Shown: piece by piece, positions 25,761 through 36,960 of the stretch
How positions within the stretch are numbered: position 1 is the first letter of the stretch
Layout: every line of letters starts with the position of its first letter
From: Lingula anatina
Lineage: Eukaryota > Brachiopoda > Lingulata > Lingulida > Lingulidae
Reading direction: 5' to 3'
Length of the DNA stretch: 64,000 bases
Assembly (NCBI RefSeq): GCF_001039355.2
Contig: NW_019774336.1
Location: 1-64,000 of the forward strand
Notes under the pieces: generated by a model
Seen by the model: only the letters and a program-made list of their open reading frames with translations
Told to the model about the DNA's origin: nothing
The model's database searches: none
Made by a program: the position numbers and the translations under genes

Positions 25761-27034
25761 TAGCGCAGTAACTTTAAAATTTGAAAGCTATTTTCCTGAG
25801 TTTTAAATGTGTTTGCCAGCCACGTACACCACATCTGTCAAAGGTCTGCAGATACCCTGTATATTATGTTTTTTGATGCTTGCAAACATCAAAGAAGCAC
25901 ATTTTCTACACAAAGAAAGGTTATCAAATTGCTCTTTATGAGTTTGTTCTAATTGATAAGCGTGGGACATGGAGCCAAGTAGTGGGAGTACAGGATACCT
26001 TTGTTTTTTTTTTTGCATATAATTTAGATTGTTCTCACTATCTGTGGCCAGTGCTAATAATTAAAGCAATATTCTGCTAATATTTACTAAGCAGTTAAAT
26101 CATCTTTATCCACCAGACCTTTTAATTAGACCTGTAAACATCATATCAGATATCTGGAAAATCAAATTGACCTGTTAATGATGCAGGTAAGAGAAAACAT
26201 ATATAGTTAATGTAGAGGAATGCATGTATTCATGTATTTGTATTTCATACAAAAACTCTTCCAACAACAGTCTACAATTTTTATTTTCAAGGTTATATAC
26301 AGAAAACAAGCATAAACAAACCTTTCATGACAGAATAAAACAAACTGTCTTAATCTGTTTTTACCTTTTAGCATTGTTGGCTTTAAAATCTGAAAGGAAT
26401 GTTTTTTGTCAGATAGATAATAAATAAATAAATAAATAAATATGATGATAAAAAATAATGTCAAATTAAAAGAAAAATTATATCTGTCATTCAGTTTACT
26501 GTATCTAGGTAGATGCAGAAATACAATGCAAAGGCAAAAAATTTTGAGATTTTTTTTCTTTTTTTTTTTTTTTGCTAATTTTTCAGTATCTTTTAATACA
26601 AAAATTATACCAATACACAAAATAACACTGGCCTTAAAGATGTATTTGAAGTCAATTTTTTGCCACAAAACCCAACCAAATGCCACCATGTAGTTAACAA
26701 TAGTATAACTTAGACAAATACGAAAGAACATTGTATCATGTTTGAAAATTCATATTTGCACAGATGTTTTATGCTTATGCTCACTTTCTGTGCTATATAG
26801 AACCCTCAGTCATTTTTGGTAACTCATTTCAATAAGTGTAGAGTGATGATTACATCATAACAGACTTTTACAAACTGGAGGAACAGATCATTAGGTCAGT
26901 TCACTACCAGAAATTTGTAGAAGGTACAGTTTTAAAGTTCTTTTATGGCTGATCAGATGATCACTTTGGTTTATCCCTTGGCATGTTGGCTTTATGTTAG
27001 TCTTTAAGAAATTAGTATATAGAAGTAGTTTATC
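23841..27034. other. Non-coding span with simple repeats
   Basis: Contains poly-G at about 24161-24173, (AAT)n at 25730-25761, (AAAT)n at 26418-26442 and a T-rich tract at 26550-26573. The 174-codon minus-strand frame at 26207-26731 is produced by AT-rich sequence and the T tract (a poly-Lys run) and is not supported as a gene. Confidence 0.55.
25730..25761. repeat. (AAT)n microsatellite
   Basis: About ten ATA/AAT units in a row, directly after AATCATGAA. Confidence 0.95.
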
Positions 27035-27998
27035 ACAGGACAGATCCTAATCTGTCCACTTCCTAAGTGGCCCAGACCATATCCCATTTGGGTCCTTGCA
27101 TTGTTAATGGCATAATGAGCATGTGAGGTACCAGTTTGTTTGTATGGCATGTGTAACTAAATAAGGGATGTCATAGATCAAGGCACATATGATGATACTT
27201 ACAGGTGTGGCAATTGAAATATATGCAGTTGTATTCATCTGAGGACAATTTTTAAAGATTATTGCATAAATATTTAAAAGGAAAACATTTTAATTTTAAA
27301 ATTTAATACGTTATTATAGAGGTATATCACAATACTAAAAGTAGATTGATTAAAATGTCTAGTAAAGGAATGTTTAATCAAAGGTGTAGCAGGGAGAGCT
27401 AGCAATGTTTCATTTGGATTAATTTTATGAAAACCTGCCCATTTTCCCAAGAGTAAAAGGGTCATTTTAATTACAAAAAAGTGGATTTTATCGAAGCGAA
27501 AAAAATTGAGCTCAGTGTTTTCTTTCGCTTAGTGTCTACCTGAGTTTTTCACAGGTGATTGCTTAAAATTTAATTGATTAATGAAGATCACAAGGTTTAT
27601 GTGAAAAACCGATCTGAAATGTATGATCAACCTTATCACAGTCACTGTACCTGATAAAAAAGTTGCCTGAAAACAGCTGTGAAATGACCAACATCAATTG
27701 TGTCAGTTTGAACAATTGTATTTGGTATTATTTTAAAAATGAAATACATTCTTAAACAATGTTACATAAGCATGATACCAATATATTCTTTATCCTATAT
27801 TTTCCCAAAATGTATTATGCCTTAAAGGAGCTATTTTATCATTGTTCCATGCTGTCATAGGTTAAGATGTATACTGGCAGCTCACCTGTAAATTACTTGG
27901 CCAATTAACATGCTCATTATGCTGTTAACAATGCAAAGACACAATTGGGATGTGGTCTGGGCCACTTGAAAAGTGGACTAGATTGGGATCTGGCCTGT
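27035..27998. mobile_element. 964-bp element with inverted arms of about 90 bp
   Basis: The left arm (27035-27125) and right arm (27907-27998) are imperfect reverse complements. Shared words include AAGTGGCCCAGACCA, TTGCATTGTTAA and GCATAATGAGCATGT, with roughly 80-85 percent matching by eye. The interior of about 780 bp is AT-rich with no coding frame. It looks like an old, degraded non-autonomous DNA transposon. The target duplication is not clear. Confidence 0.65.
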
Positions 27999-30091
27999 AA
28001 ATATGTCTACATTACTTGGAATCCACCCTCGCTTTAAATTGAACTTTAATGAAGAGAAATTTAGGAAATAGATATACACCTTTAACGACAGTCAAGAAAA
28101 GAATGTACACCAGATAATTAAGACAGGAAATGAGTGTTTTTTTATATCACATTGGGTACATGCAACACTGTCAGTCACTACTTCTGAAATGTCAAGTCTC
28201 TATAATATTGAGTCTCTGCAACACAATGTGCAATACATATCTTCACCAATCATGTGTTCCCAACTCACGCAAACTGCTTTATGTTCACATATTCATGAAT
28301 GCTACTGAATAGATGCGTTATACCAATATGAACTGTTGGGTTCTATTGATTGTTTTCAAAAATCTGAGATATGCAGGCTAATTGCTTCCACTTAATGATT
28401 TCTGTGTGGAAATGCTTATTCCTTACACCTCACACCTTCTTCATTACATGGAAACATATTTATATAACATTTTTGTGAAAAGAAGATTTCTTCTTGGCTC
28501 TATATGATTTTGTTATCGAGATGACACTGAAATGAAGCAGGTTTGCCATCCAATTTCAGTAGATGAGATAGATAGCAAAGCCTGAACACAGGACCATTTG
28601 ATCTATAAGCCATTTCATAATTGCGTTTTGTTCCCATGGACATTAGATGGAGATATTACCAATGATATCGGTTCTGTATGCACAGAACCATCATTAATTA
28701 AGTCCAAACATAAAGTCAATACTAGAATTATAGCACATGATTAAGAACTTGCAGGAGAGATAATAGCTTGGCAAGCTTTGGACAAAGTGTGCTATCACCT
28801 CAGCTATTGGTGAACCTCAATCTTGAAGGGGGCGGCAGATTCTACAGTACTCTGTAAATTGCTTAACATTTAATTCATGCTGCTCAGTAATTGTCTGACT
28901 GCCTGTCCATCTGTAATATGTATCATACTTAGTCCATATCTAGCATTATTTTGGTTCTAATGGCATCGGCAAACATTACAGATGGAGTGAGCCATTGGGA
29001 ATTATCAGCCAGCCTTTGATGGGCTTTTCATTTGCCTTGCATGATAATGCACAGCAGTACTCAACAGGGACCTCAATCAGTAGAAGTAATAGAGAATGCA
29101 TGCCCTTGAGTATGGTACAGCTGGCAGTACTGTCTACAGGGAACGATTGAAGCCTCAGCTTTGACACTATGCTCTGCTGGGAAATGCCAGATCCAGAACT
29201 ATTTTCTCATAATCTTATGATTTTTGGTTAAGATCTTGACTGACAGTTGAAATTTTTATTTCTCGTTCTTCACATGAGAGATATTGACCTCAGCAGATTT
29301 ATGCACGATTTTCTGCTCCAGTTTGATTGCTTCTGTGATTTTTTTGCATAATTGACCCCCCATGGTTGTTGTCTCTTTCCCTCACACCATGATGAGCGTG
29401 CACAGCGGCGGCAGCAAATGGATCTGTAATTGATGAGGCAACTTGGACATCGTGTTGATGAGGTTTGTGTGCTGTGTATTAATTCCAAGCCTTGCACAGT
29501 TAGAGACCTGGCTCACCGATGTGGAAATAGAAGATCTATTGATGAGAAAAACCCTCAAGTTGTCTCTGGCCACAGCCAAGCCGGATGCTGGTGTGATATG
29601 TCTTTAAGGTTGATGTGAACCTTCCATCTTAGTGGTTTAGTGCTCTCTGGGATGTTCTTTACGTCAGGGGCTCTAAGTGACAGACCCATTTGGCCTCTAC
29701 AGTTGACATCCACCACCTACTTGCCCGTATTGCAAATCCAATGTGACATTATATGATTTTATAGAATAGATTCAATCCATAAACGATTCTGAATATGGGG
29801 GAGTTCTTTACGCACACTGAAGAAATGACAGGCATTGATTATGACATAGAGCAGTAATATGGATATCTGATGATGGCAGTCAAAGCTTTACGTTTTTGTA
29901 TTGGCATTGACCAGATAGATCATTTTTTACACTGGGATTCTAATAGAAAGGCTGAGAATTTGGAGTAATAGTGCATGAAGGATGCAAAATGATGTAAAAG
30001 CTTTGGGACTGTTATACGTGGAATGGCAAATACAGCTTGTAAATGGAACCTGATGGATTCACCTAATTATCATGTTTAGTATTGTGACCCA
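27999..30091. promoter_or_regulatory. Upstream region of leader exon 30092, probable promoter and 5' UTR in its right part
   Basis: The right part, about 28,960-29,700, is less AT-rich and less repetitive than surrounding DNA, as expected of a conserved 5' region or promoter. Open frames occur there on both strands (28976-29167 minus, 29430-29618 plus) but lack donors or recognisable domains. An in-frame TAG at 30077-30079 closes the reading frame just before the ATG at 30092. No core promoter motif was assigned. Confidence 0.3.
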
Positions 30092-30245
30092 ATGAAGAAC
30101 AATATGAGTAAAAGTCCGCCAAATTCTGGGGGGTTTCTACCCCCGTCACCTCGTCGCCCATTATCTGCGGCCAAGAGTGACACTTCTAGCCTTGTCAACC
30201 GACGTGGATGCATTGTTCACGTTGATGGACTGCGCTACACAATAG
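30092..30245 (+). CDS. Alternative initiator exon (51 codons plus 1 base), unnamed gene
   Basis: ATG at 30092 opens 51 codons starting MKNNMSKSPPNSGGF, through a Pro/Ser/Arg-rich stretch (PPSPRRPLSAAKS), to CIVHVDGLRYTI. One more base then meets the donor ATAG|GTAACA, phase 1. A TAG at 30077-30079, five codons upstream in frame, marks the start. The final residues match the exon at 615 (DGLRYTI against DGARYTI), including the phase and the bases flanking the donor. The two are therefore alternative first exons that join one downstream exon, and may derive from an exon duplication. The N-terminal part looks disordered and Ser/Pro-rich. The encoded family is not identified. Confidence 0.7.
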
Positions 30246-30892
30246 GTAACATTTTGTTTTCCAGTGTAGTTAAGACTGAATTTTTCTCAGCATATTGAAG
30301 CTGGTAATTAGTGAAATTGCTTACATTTACAGTCTGTCCAAATTAGGGCTGTCTCTGCCTTGTTTCTTTTTATTCTGTCTGTTTGTTACAGTTATTAATA
30401 GCATGCTGCTGTAGTGTTTTAGCAAACAAGACTTTGTTTGAGAATTAAGATAATACTTTGTCTTTCTCTCACTTGTCTTTATTTTCTCAATGTCCTTTGT
30501 GGATCTAATACTTACATAATATAACCCATAATACATAAATTATTCAAGTTAATATGATTCTGTTGATAATGTTTCTTGAAAAATTAATTACATGATTATT
30601 TTGTATTCATAGAATTGTGACGAGAATATCACTGATGAAATTAATTTCATTTGTGACTTTGCTGAATGCTAATTTCCAAGTCATGCAGAGCGTGATCATG
30701 ATAAGAATAAGGATACTCGCCCACAGTGTACACAGATAAAACACACAGTGACATATGCACCACAATTTATTCATGATATTACTAGCAATTTATGGAAATC
30801 ACATCCACGTTAAGTTTAAATTGTGATGTGGACAATTGCACAGACAGGTGGGAGCATGTGTAATAATATGCCATGTGTTTTCATTAATGTTG

Positions 30893-30898
<6 letters not shown>

Positions 30899-30939
<41 letters not shown>
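30899..30939. repeat. (GT)n microsatellite
   Basis: About 20 GT units. Confidence 0.97.
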
Positions 30940-30940
<1 letters not shown>

Positions 30941-32070
30941 AGATTATTTCACATGACGGAAAACTCATTACAGGCCCATTTTCTACATATTTTTTTCATA
31001 ATATCCATTCCCATGTGTTCAGAGCTTTTATCTCTTATTATCCAGTGAAAAGAAAAAATAAAATAAACATTGGCATGGCACATTGATGGGAACAGAGGTG
31101 GCAGCAAGTATATTTGAAATGATCAAAGATATCAAAGAGGAGGGCATTGTTAAAATGGACCAATATGAATGTTTTTTTAAGTATGTTTTATTTTCACAAT
31201 CCAGTGAAATGGTCTTCACTTATTTAGCATATACATTAGTGGACTTGGTATATGCAGAAAACAGTATACATACTTACTTTCCACATTATACCAACAATTT
31301 AACTGACATTCTTCACTGCAAGCTATGTAAATAAATTGCATTAATGAGTTAGATTTCTTCTTAAAATGACTATATAGCAGTGGAATTTTTAGATTTCTTT
31401 TTTTTTTTTAATAAATATAGTAGTGAAATGTGATTATTGATTGTATGCTTACATGTGACTGATACATGTTGAAGGATACAAACTATCTAATGGATATTAA
31501 TTACACAATGGACCAATTATGGCAGCTTCACAAAAACTATATTGGTTATGAAAACATAGCAGTTTATCTCTGAATTTCAATAGAGATGATTCATTACAAA
31601 AACCAAAATTATCTTTTGTTTATGATCATTTTTTATTGGGGATTGCCATTTAATATGTTTGGATCTTGGGTCAAAAGTTAGGGTTTTTTAAGGAACTAAG
31701 TTACAAATCTTGGTATTTTGAATGTTTGATATAAATGGCAGTTTAAGTGTGTGACTAAAAACCCTGATAAGCTAAGCTGTCAGTAATGGAACTGAACTTG
31801 AATCCCACCACAAGTTTGAATCTTGGTATGTTCACAAAAAATAGTCCTTTTTTAAACCTGACAAGTCTGCAAATATGTACATTTTTACCAATCCAGGATT
31901 TTGGCACATTTATTGGCAAGTCCATTTTGTTGTTTCGTTAATTTTGACATTCTTTTGATATAAGATACCATTTTATGAATAACAGTTTTGTGTTACTTAT
32001 GTGGAAATCACTGTCAATGTCTGACAATTGTTTTTTCATGTGCAAAATGTTTGATAGAAAATATGGCCAT

Positions 32071-32073
<3 letters not shown>

Positions 32074-32111
<38 letters not shown>
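32074..32111. repeat. Poly-T tract
   Basis: Thirty-eight consecutive T. It might be the tail of a minus-strand retrotransposed sequence, but no element body was recognised to its left. Confidence 0.9.
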
Positions 32112-32112
<1 letters not shown>

Positions 32113-32316
32113 ACAAATCCTAGGTGGTAAAAAGTCCTGAATGTAACAAGAAAAACAGGGAACATTGCAAAAAGGCTAGATTGTTATAATTTACCGTTTG
32201 GCTTAAAAAAGATCATTGCTTGGGTGAATAAATGACGTAGATAAGAATTATACAAATGTACCAACCTCCTAATCGCATGTTGCCAAGACTAGTCATCTCT
32301 AAAAAAAGGGACAGTA

Positions 32317-32594
32317 ATAAAATATAATGGTTTCATTAATTTTACTTGAAATAGCATATTTTGAACTTCAAATCAGTCATTCTGTTTAATTGTTTTTCCA
32401 GAAGACTGATTGTTGACCTGAATGGCATCTTTTATACTGAAGTAATCATATCCTTATAAAATATAATGGTTTCATTAATTTTACTTGAAATAGCATATTT
32501 TGAACTTCAAATCGGTCATTCTGTTCAATTGTTTTTCCAGAAGACTGATTGTAGACCTGAATGGCATCTTTTATACTGAAGTAATTGTATCCTG
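32317..32594. repeat. 139-bp tandem duplication (2 copies)
   Basis: The blocks 32317-32455 and 32456-32594 are direct repeats with only a handful of differences (for example CAATCAG/CAATCGG-type single changes). The second copy continues into unique DNA. A recent local duplication in an intron; the plus-strand frame at 32500-32793 that starts inside copy 2 has no support as a gene. Confidence 0.8.
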
Positions 32595-33651
32595 TGGATA
32601 TTTTAAAATAATTCTGCCTGAAAGGTTAGGTTATTGTACCACCAGTGTGAGTGCTAGCAGTATTCATGGTTTTATAAATGTCGGCTCTGTGTTCTGTTGT
32701 CAGTTGCAAGTCACCATCACCGCTTCTCCTCCTGCACCACAAGAGCCTGGCTTTTTATCACTTGGATTTAGGTCAAATATAATCTCAACTTGATCTCCCT
32801 GGGTTTTGAGCTGTGTTGGTGCCAGGACTAATCATTGCACCCTTGTCAACATTTTTGAAAATTAGATGCTTTTGAATTATCTCTCAAATAAAAGGAATTA
32901 TGGGAGGTTTTTTTCTACAAGTATAGAAGTCTGACCAAGAGTCACTGGTGGAGATTTCAAATATGATTTGAAATTTGACTTTTATTCCAAGATCAAACAT
33001 TTCAAAATTTTGTAAATATTTCATTTTTTCTGAAAAAAAAATTGTTTGGGCCGATTTTCAATAACTACATAGACATAAACTTTCATATTATGGTGAGGAG
33101 TTACACATGAGGTCTCCTTTCATCTTTGTGAGTTTGGGATCAGTTGCTGCATTTACATGGGAGAAGCAGCCATTAGATGCTGATCATCAAAAACTCTCTC
33201 TTATCTTGAACCCTAAAAGTTAGAAACCTCTGTTTGTAGCGTTTTGTCAGGTGCAACACTGGAAGTGGTGTTTATTTTTTGTTTGCCTTATGGTTTAAGA
33301 GTATAATGTTGCAATGCTCAAATTCTATTAAAACGAGATGGTAAGGGTAAAAAATAGATGTGGAAATTTTGTGAACTTCAATTTAAGATTGGTGTATTGA
33401 GGAAAACCATATCTCAGACATACAAAGACAACATAATTCTTTAGTGACTCTCTAAAATAGGTCTCTTCTTGTATGAAATCCATAATTATTCTCAATATAT
33501 TAACTGAACACTACAGTAGGTTGAAAGTTTCATTGTTCAAGTCAATTTTTCCTCTTGAACCCAGCTAACTTTGAAAAAGATGTCAATCAAACAGTTCGTT
33601 GCTTGACAACAAGTCTAATAAATGTCATTTTATCCCTTACTGACCCTTATA

Positions 33652-33780
33652 TTAGGGAGCATTCAGAATAAACTTCGGAGCAGGTTCGATCTATCCCTGC
33701 AGGGATTCTCGCTATGTAGGTGCAGCCAGTGTAATCAGCTTAATTGTCTGACACGCCTCCTCCACCAGCTAAGGGGTAAT
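33652..33780. mobile_element. Partial copy (one arm) of the fold-back family seen at 34742
   Basis: Shares with the fold-back elements the words GGGATTCTCGC, AATCAGCTTAA, GTCTGACACGCCT and AGCTAAGGGGTAATTA. Only about one arm is present, so it looks truncated. It contains GGTTCGATCTA, which resembles a tRNA-type B box but has no matching A box. Confidence 0.45.
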
Positions 33781-33799
33781 TAAGTCAGGCCCACACATA

Positions 33800-34116
33800 A
33801 GTCATATAAAGGCAATCTTAATGTGACTTTGAATTTGACCTTTGACCTACTTTTCACCACAAACTGTTCTTCACAAATATTCCAGCCATTATAATATATC
33901 TCCAAAACTAGCAGAGATACATCCAAGTTACAATTGAATTTGAACACGAAGTTATATATTGTCAATCTTATTTTGACCTTGAATTTGAAATTTGACCTTC
34001 TTTTCACTTGAAACTGTACTTGACATAATTTCCCACCCTTTTGTCTCCAAAATTGGCATAGATATGCCCATAGTCAAAACTGAACTAGAATAGGAAGTCT
34101 TGTATTGGCAATCTTA
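33800..34116. repeat. Degenerate tandem array of about 150-bp units, left part
   Basis: The phrase CAATCTTA followed by TTTGAATTTGACCTTTGACC recurs at about 33812, 33961 and 34110. The units also share ATCCAAGTTACAATTGAATT-like text. The array is split by the transposon at 34117-34665 and resumes at 34666; the fold-back at 34742 splits it a second time. Confidence 0.7.
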
Positions 34117-34665
34117 TACCCCATTCACACTACAATTGCAAAAATGCGCATTTCTATAATTTGAATTTTTTGTGAGGAATTCGATTCGGTATTGCGTTCA
34201 CACTCCCGAAGCGAAACCGAATCCCATGTTGAAAAATTCAGGTTTGACTTCCTGTTTTGAACACTGAAGAATGCAATGCACAAGAAAACTCAAAATACCA
34301 ACAAAAAAGTGTAACGGCAAATGCAACTCAAAAGACATTCCAGCATTCTTGGGAAGTATAAGATGGCAATTAAAATAAGTTTATGTTTCCTCATGTTGTA
34401 GTGAGTGGTGACCTCCAAATACGTTTGGTGCAATCACTAAAGTAATAAACAAGCATTCATAGATACCCGCACTTATCTGCACATATGCGCAGTAAGATCT
34501 GTACAGGTGTCGATTCTTCGAATCGCTGAAGAAAATCCAGCTCGCTAGCAGGATTTTGAAAATCCGTTTTACAAAAATCCCCATGCATTCAGACTACTAC
34601 AGTTATTCGAATCGGGACCTAATTCGCTATTTATTCGAATAAATGACTGTAGTGTGAACCGGGTA
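34117..34665. mobile_element. TACCCC-TTCACACT inverted-repeat transposon copy 1 (549 bp)
   Basis: Ends are TACCCCATTCACACTACA and TGTAGTGTGAACCGGGTA, imperfect inverted repeats of about 18 bp. It interrupts a tandem-repeat unit: joining the flanks through one shared TA restores the expected CAATCTTAAATGTCAC phrase. That makes the target duplication TA, or a damaged TTA/TAA. Inner text such as AATAGCGAATTAGG-type words is shared, in reverse orientation, with the copy at 62086-62668. It is CpG-richer than its surroundings. No transposase frame. Tc1/mariner-like or PIF/Harbinger-like; not decided. Confidence 0.75.
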
Positions 34666-34741
34666 TAAATGTCACCCTGAATTTGACCTTTGACCTATTC
34701 TTTCCCTTGCACTGGAATTTGCATATTTACCAGACCCTATG
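34666..34741. repeat. Tandem array continuation after the transposon
   Basis: Begins AAATGTCACCCTGAATTTGACC, the continuation of the unit broken at 34116, and runs to the fold-back element at 34742. Beyond that element, at about 35008-35045, ATATATCCATAGTTACCA-type text resembles a later part of the same unit. Confidence 0.55.
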
Positions 34742-34996
34742 ACTGGGTTCCCATGCCAAGAATGATCCATTTGCATGGATCGATCTAACTCCCTGGGGAG
34801 TCTCACTAAATTGTTATCAACTAATTAATCAGCTTAAATGTCTGTCACACCTACCGAATCAGCTATGGGGTAAAGATAATTACCCCCTAACAGCTTTACT
34901 AGGCTTGACAGACATTTAAGCTGGTCAAGTTAATAGCAATTTAGTAAGACTCCCCAGGGAGATAGATTGATCCAAATATCTGTGGGAATGGTCCCT
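34742..34996. mobile_element. Fold-back element family A, copy 1
   Basis: About 255 bp. The left half (ATCGATCTAACTCCCTGGGG, TTATCAACTAATTAATCAGC, AAATGTCTGTCACACCTA) is complementary to the right half (TAGGCTTGACAGACATTTAA, CCCCAGGGAGATAGATTGAT). The ends are ACTGGGTTCCCAT and GGAATGGTCCCT. Reverse-oriented relatives lie at 61446-61690 and 62672-63106, and a partial one at 33652-33780. No coding capacity. Confidence 0.75.
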
Positions 34997-35045
34997 ATTT
35001 CTTAACTAAAACGAATATATCCATAGTTACCATTTAATCTGAATG

Positions 35046-36039
35046 AGGTAAATCTCACTGGTGGGACAATACCTGGTGGCAGTATCACTGCTCTGATCCT
35101 CTAGTTTTGAGATGATTAATTTTGCTTTTGGATTAAACACTGTGAAGACATGTAATTGTTCAGTTTCACCTTGTGTTGTTCCATTATTCTTTTTGGTTTG
35201 CAACAGTTCAAAATGCAAGTTATTGAATTTGATTGGATTGTGAAGCCCTCAGCAGATGTCTAATAATTACCATGCACAGGGCAAACAGATTTTGATTTAG
35301 ATCATCAATATGCTTAGATTTGTTTTTGCCAATCTGATTTTGGTAATTTGCAAATTCTATTTCCACTTTACTTCACATCTTACTCATTTCTGTGCTAATC
35401 TGCCTTGACAGCCAGGTCATTTCTACAACCTTTTTTTATACTGAATTCAATAATAAGTCCATGATGGTTAAGTGTCCTCTTTACTTTTTTCATCACTCAG
35501 TCAGTCTTGTGTCAGAGCATCATCCAAAGAATGTGTATGTGTAGGACTTATTTTAGGATGGTTTGGTTGAATATTTTATTTCCAGTTCATGATTAATCCA
35601 TTGAGTTTATTTGGTTGTCTTGATGTATCTGATTTTAAGAAAAGAATGTCCTGTTTAATAATTTTCATATTGTCAGTATAAGACATTGTTCCCTGGACAT
35701 GCCTTTTGTTGTTGTTGTTGTTGTTTTATATACTCAAAGTTTTTAAAGAAACCTTTAAAAAGTTCTGGTGTTCTTCTGTACATTTTCTCTCCAATTACTT
35801 TAATTGCCTGATAGGATACATTAATTACCAACTTAACTTTTTGTACACCTTGAAACATTAAAAAAATATGTTTTTAACTTTAGACTGCTGCTAACAACTT
35901 TTCCTTATTTACTCAGAAAAAAATCCCTTTTTTGAAATTGCTGGCTTTCATCACTGTTATCACCGTCATCACCATTGCCATAAACTTTCAGTGATAACAG
36001 GATATTGGAAAAAATTTTTACTTATGGAACTGATGAATA
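35046..36039. other. Non-coding span
   Basis: AT-rich with a short (GTT)n at 35706-35724. Nothing else recognised. Confidence 0.5.
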
Positions 36040-36960
36040 TTAATAAAATACAGGCCGAGTTTAAAAATCAGCATAATTGGGTCATTTTTTAAATGTTATG
36101 CTGTTTTTCTGCTTTTTTCAACATACATGCAGTACTGATAACACATTTCAACAAAAACCATTAGGCCTGTTGTCAGGAGTGGTCATTCTTACTGAAATAC
36201 AGGATAAGTTCTAAAATCAGATTGATCAGACCATTTTTCCAAAATTTATGCTGTTTTTTTGCTTTTTTCAGCATTCCAACATTACAGATATCATAAAAAC
36301 TGTGTCATATTTTGTTTTAAAAGTTGTTCCCTGCAGTGCATACTTAAAGATTGGTGGTATTTATGATGTTAGGCATTATGTAATATTGCAACAAAATTGA
36401 AGAAAACCCTGTTTTGGGCATTGCTGCCATAGTGACCACTTACCGTAAAACTTAAAAATGAAATAGGACTAAAATAATGGCTTTCTCACATATTGGCATT
36501 TTCAGGGTGTGACTTTGAACTTCCATAGACTTGAAGACCTTTGGTAGTCACATTTTCTGAATATCCATGATACTTTTATTATTAAAAATTGATGGTCACT
36601 GTGCTGTTAAACATTATGTAATATTGCATCAGAATTGACAAAAAACCTACTTTGTGCACTGCCATCACAAATGCTATGGAAAGAAAACTTATTATTTTGT
36701 AACTTACAAGAATTGTTCTTAGGACTGACATACAGTTCAAATTGGAAAACCAACTGGATGGAATTATTTTTTATGAATTAATGTAATTGTTTAAAATTAC
36801 ATTTTCATTTTTCTCATTCTGGCATTTTCAGAGCATAAACTGAAACCTTATGTTAGTTATCCATTTTAATTACCTGTTGTGCATAATTAAAATTTGGACT
36901 TTGGTGTTAAGCATAATGTATTATTGCATCAGAATTGACAGTGACCTTTTTGTGTATCAT
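36040..36960. repeat. Old, diverged tandem repeats
   Basis: Phrases recur at irregular spacing: TTATGCTGTTTTTCTGCTTT at about 36097 and again at about 36246; and GCATTATGTAATATTGCA or a close form at about 36373, 36609 and 36908, each followed by TCAGAATTGAC-like text. This suggests a degenerate array with units of about 150 to 300 bp. The 113-codon plus-strand frame at 36850-37191 starts at its edge and is probably chance. Confidence 0.5.

Larger units (their letters stand above)
30246..32316. other. Intronic DNA with microsatellites
   Basis: Non-coding and AT-rich. Contains (GT)n at 30899-30939 and a 38-base poly-T at 32074-32111. Apparent Cys-Val repeat frames at 30823-31086 come from the GT run. 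Confidence 0.6.

Noticed and set aside
26207-26731. Longest open frame (174 codons, minus strand)
   Set aside because: It is AT-driven, contains a poly-Lys run made by a T tract and Ile/Phe/Tyr-rich low-complexity text, and has no domain or splice context.
29382-29618. Frames on both strands in a less AT-rich stretch before the leader exon at 30092
   Set aside because: No donor or domain; more likely promoter or 5' untranslated DNA.
33681-33691. tRNA-like B box (GGTTCGATCTA)
   Set aside because: No A box at the right distance and no cloverleaf; the text fits the fold-back family better.
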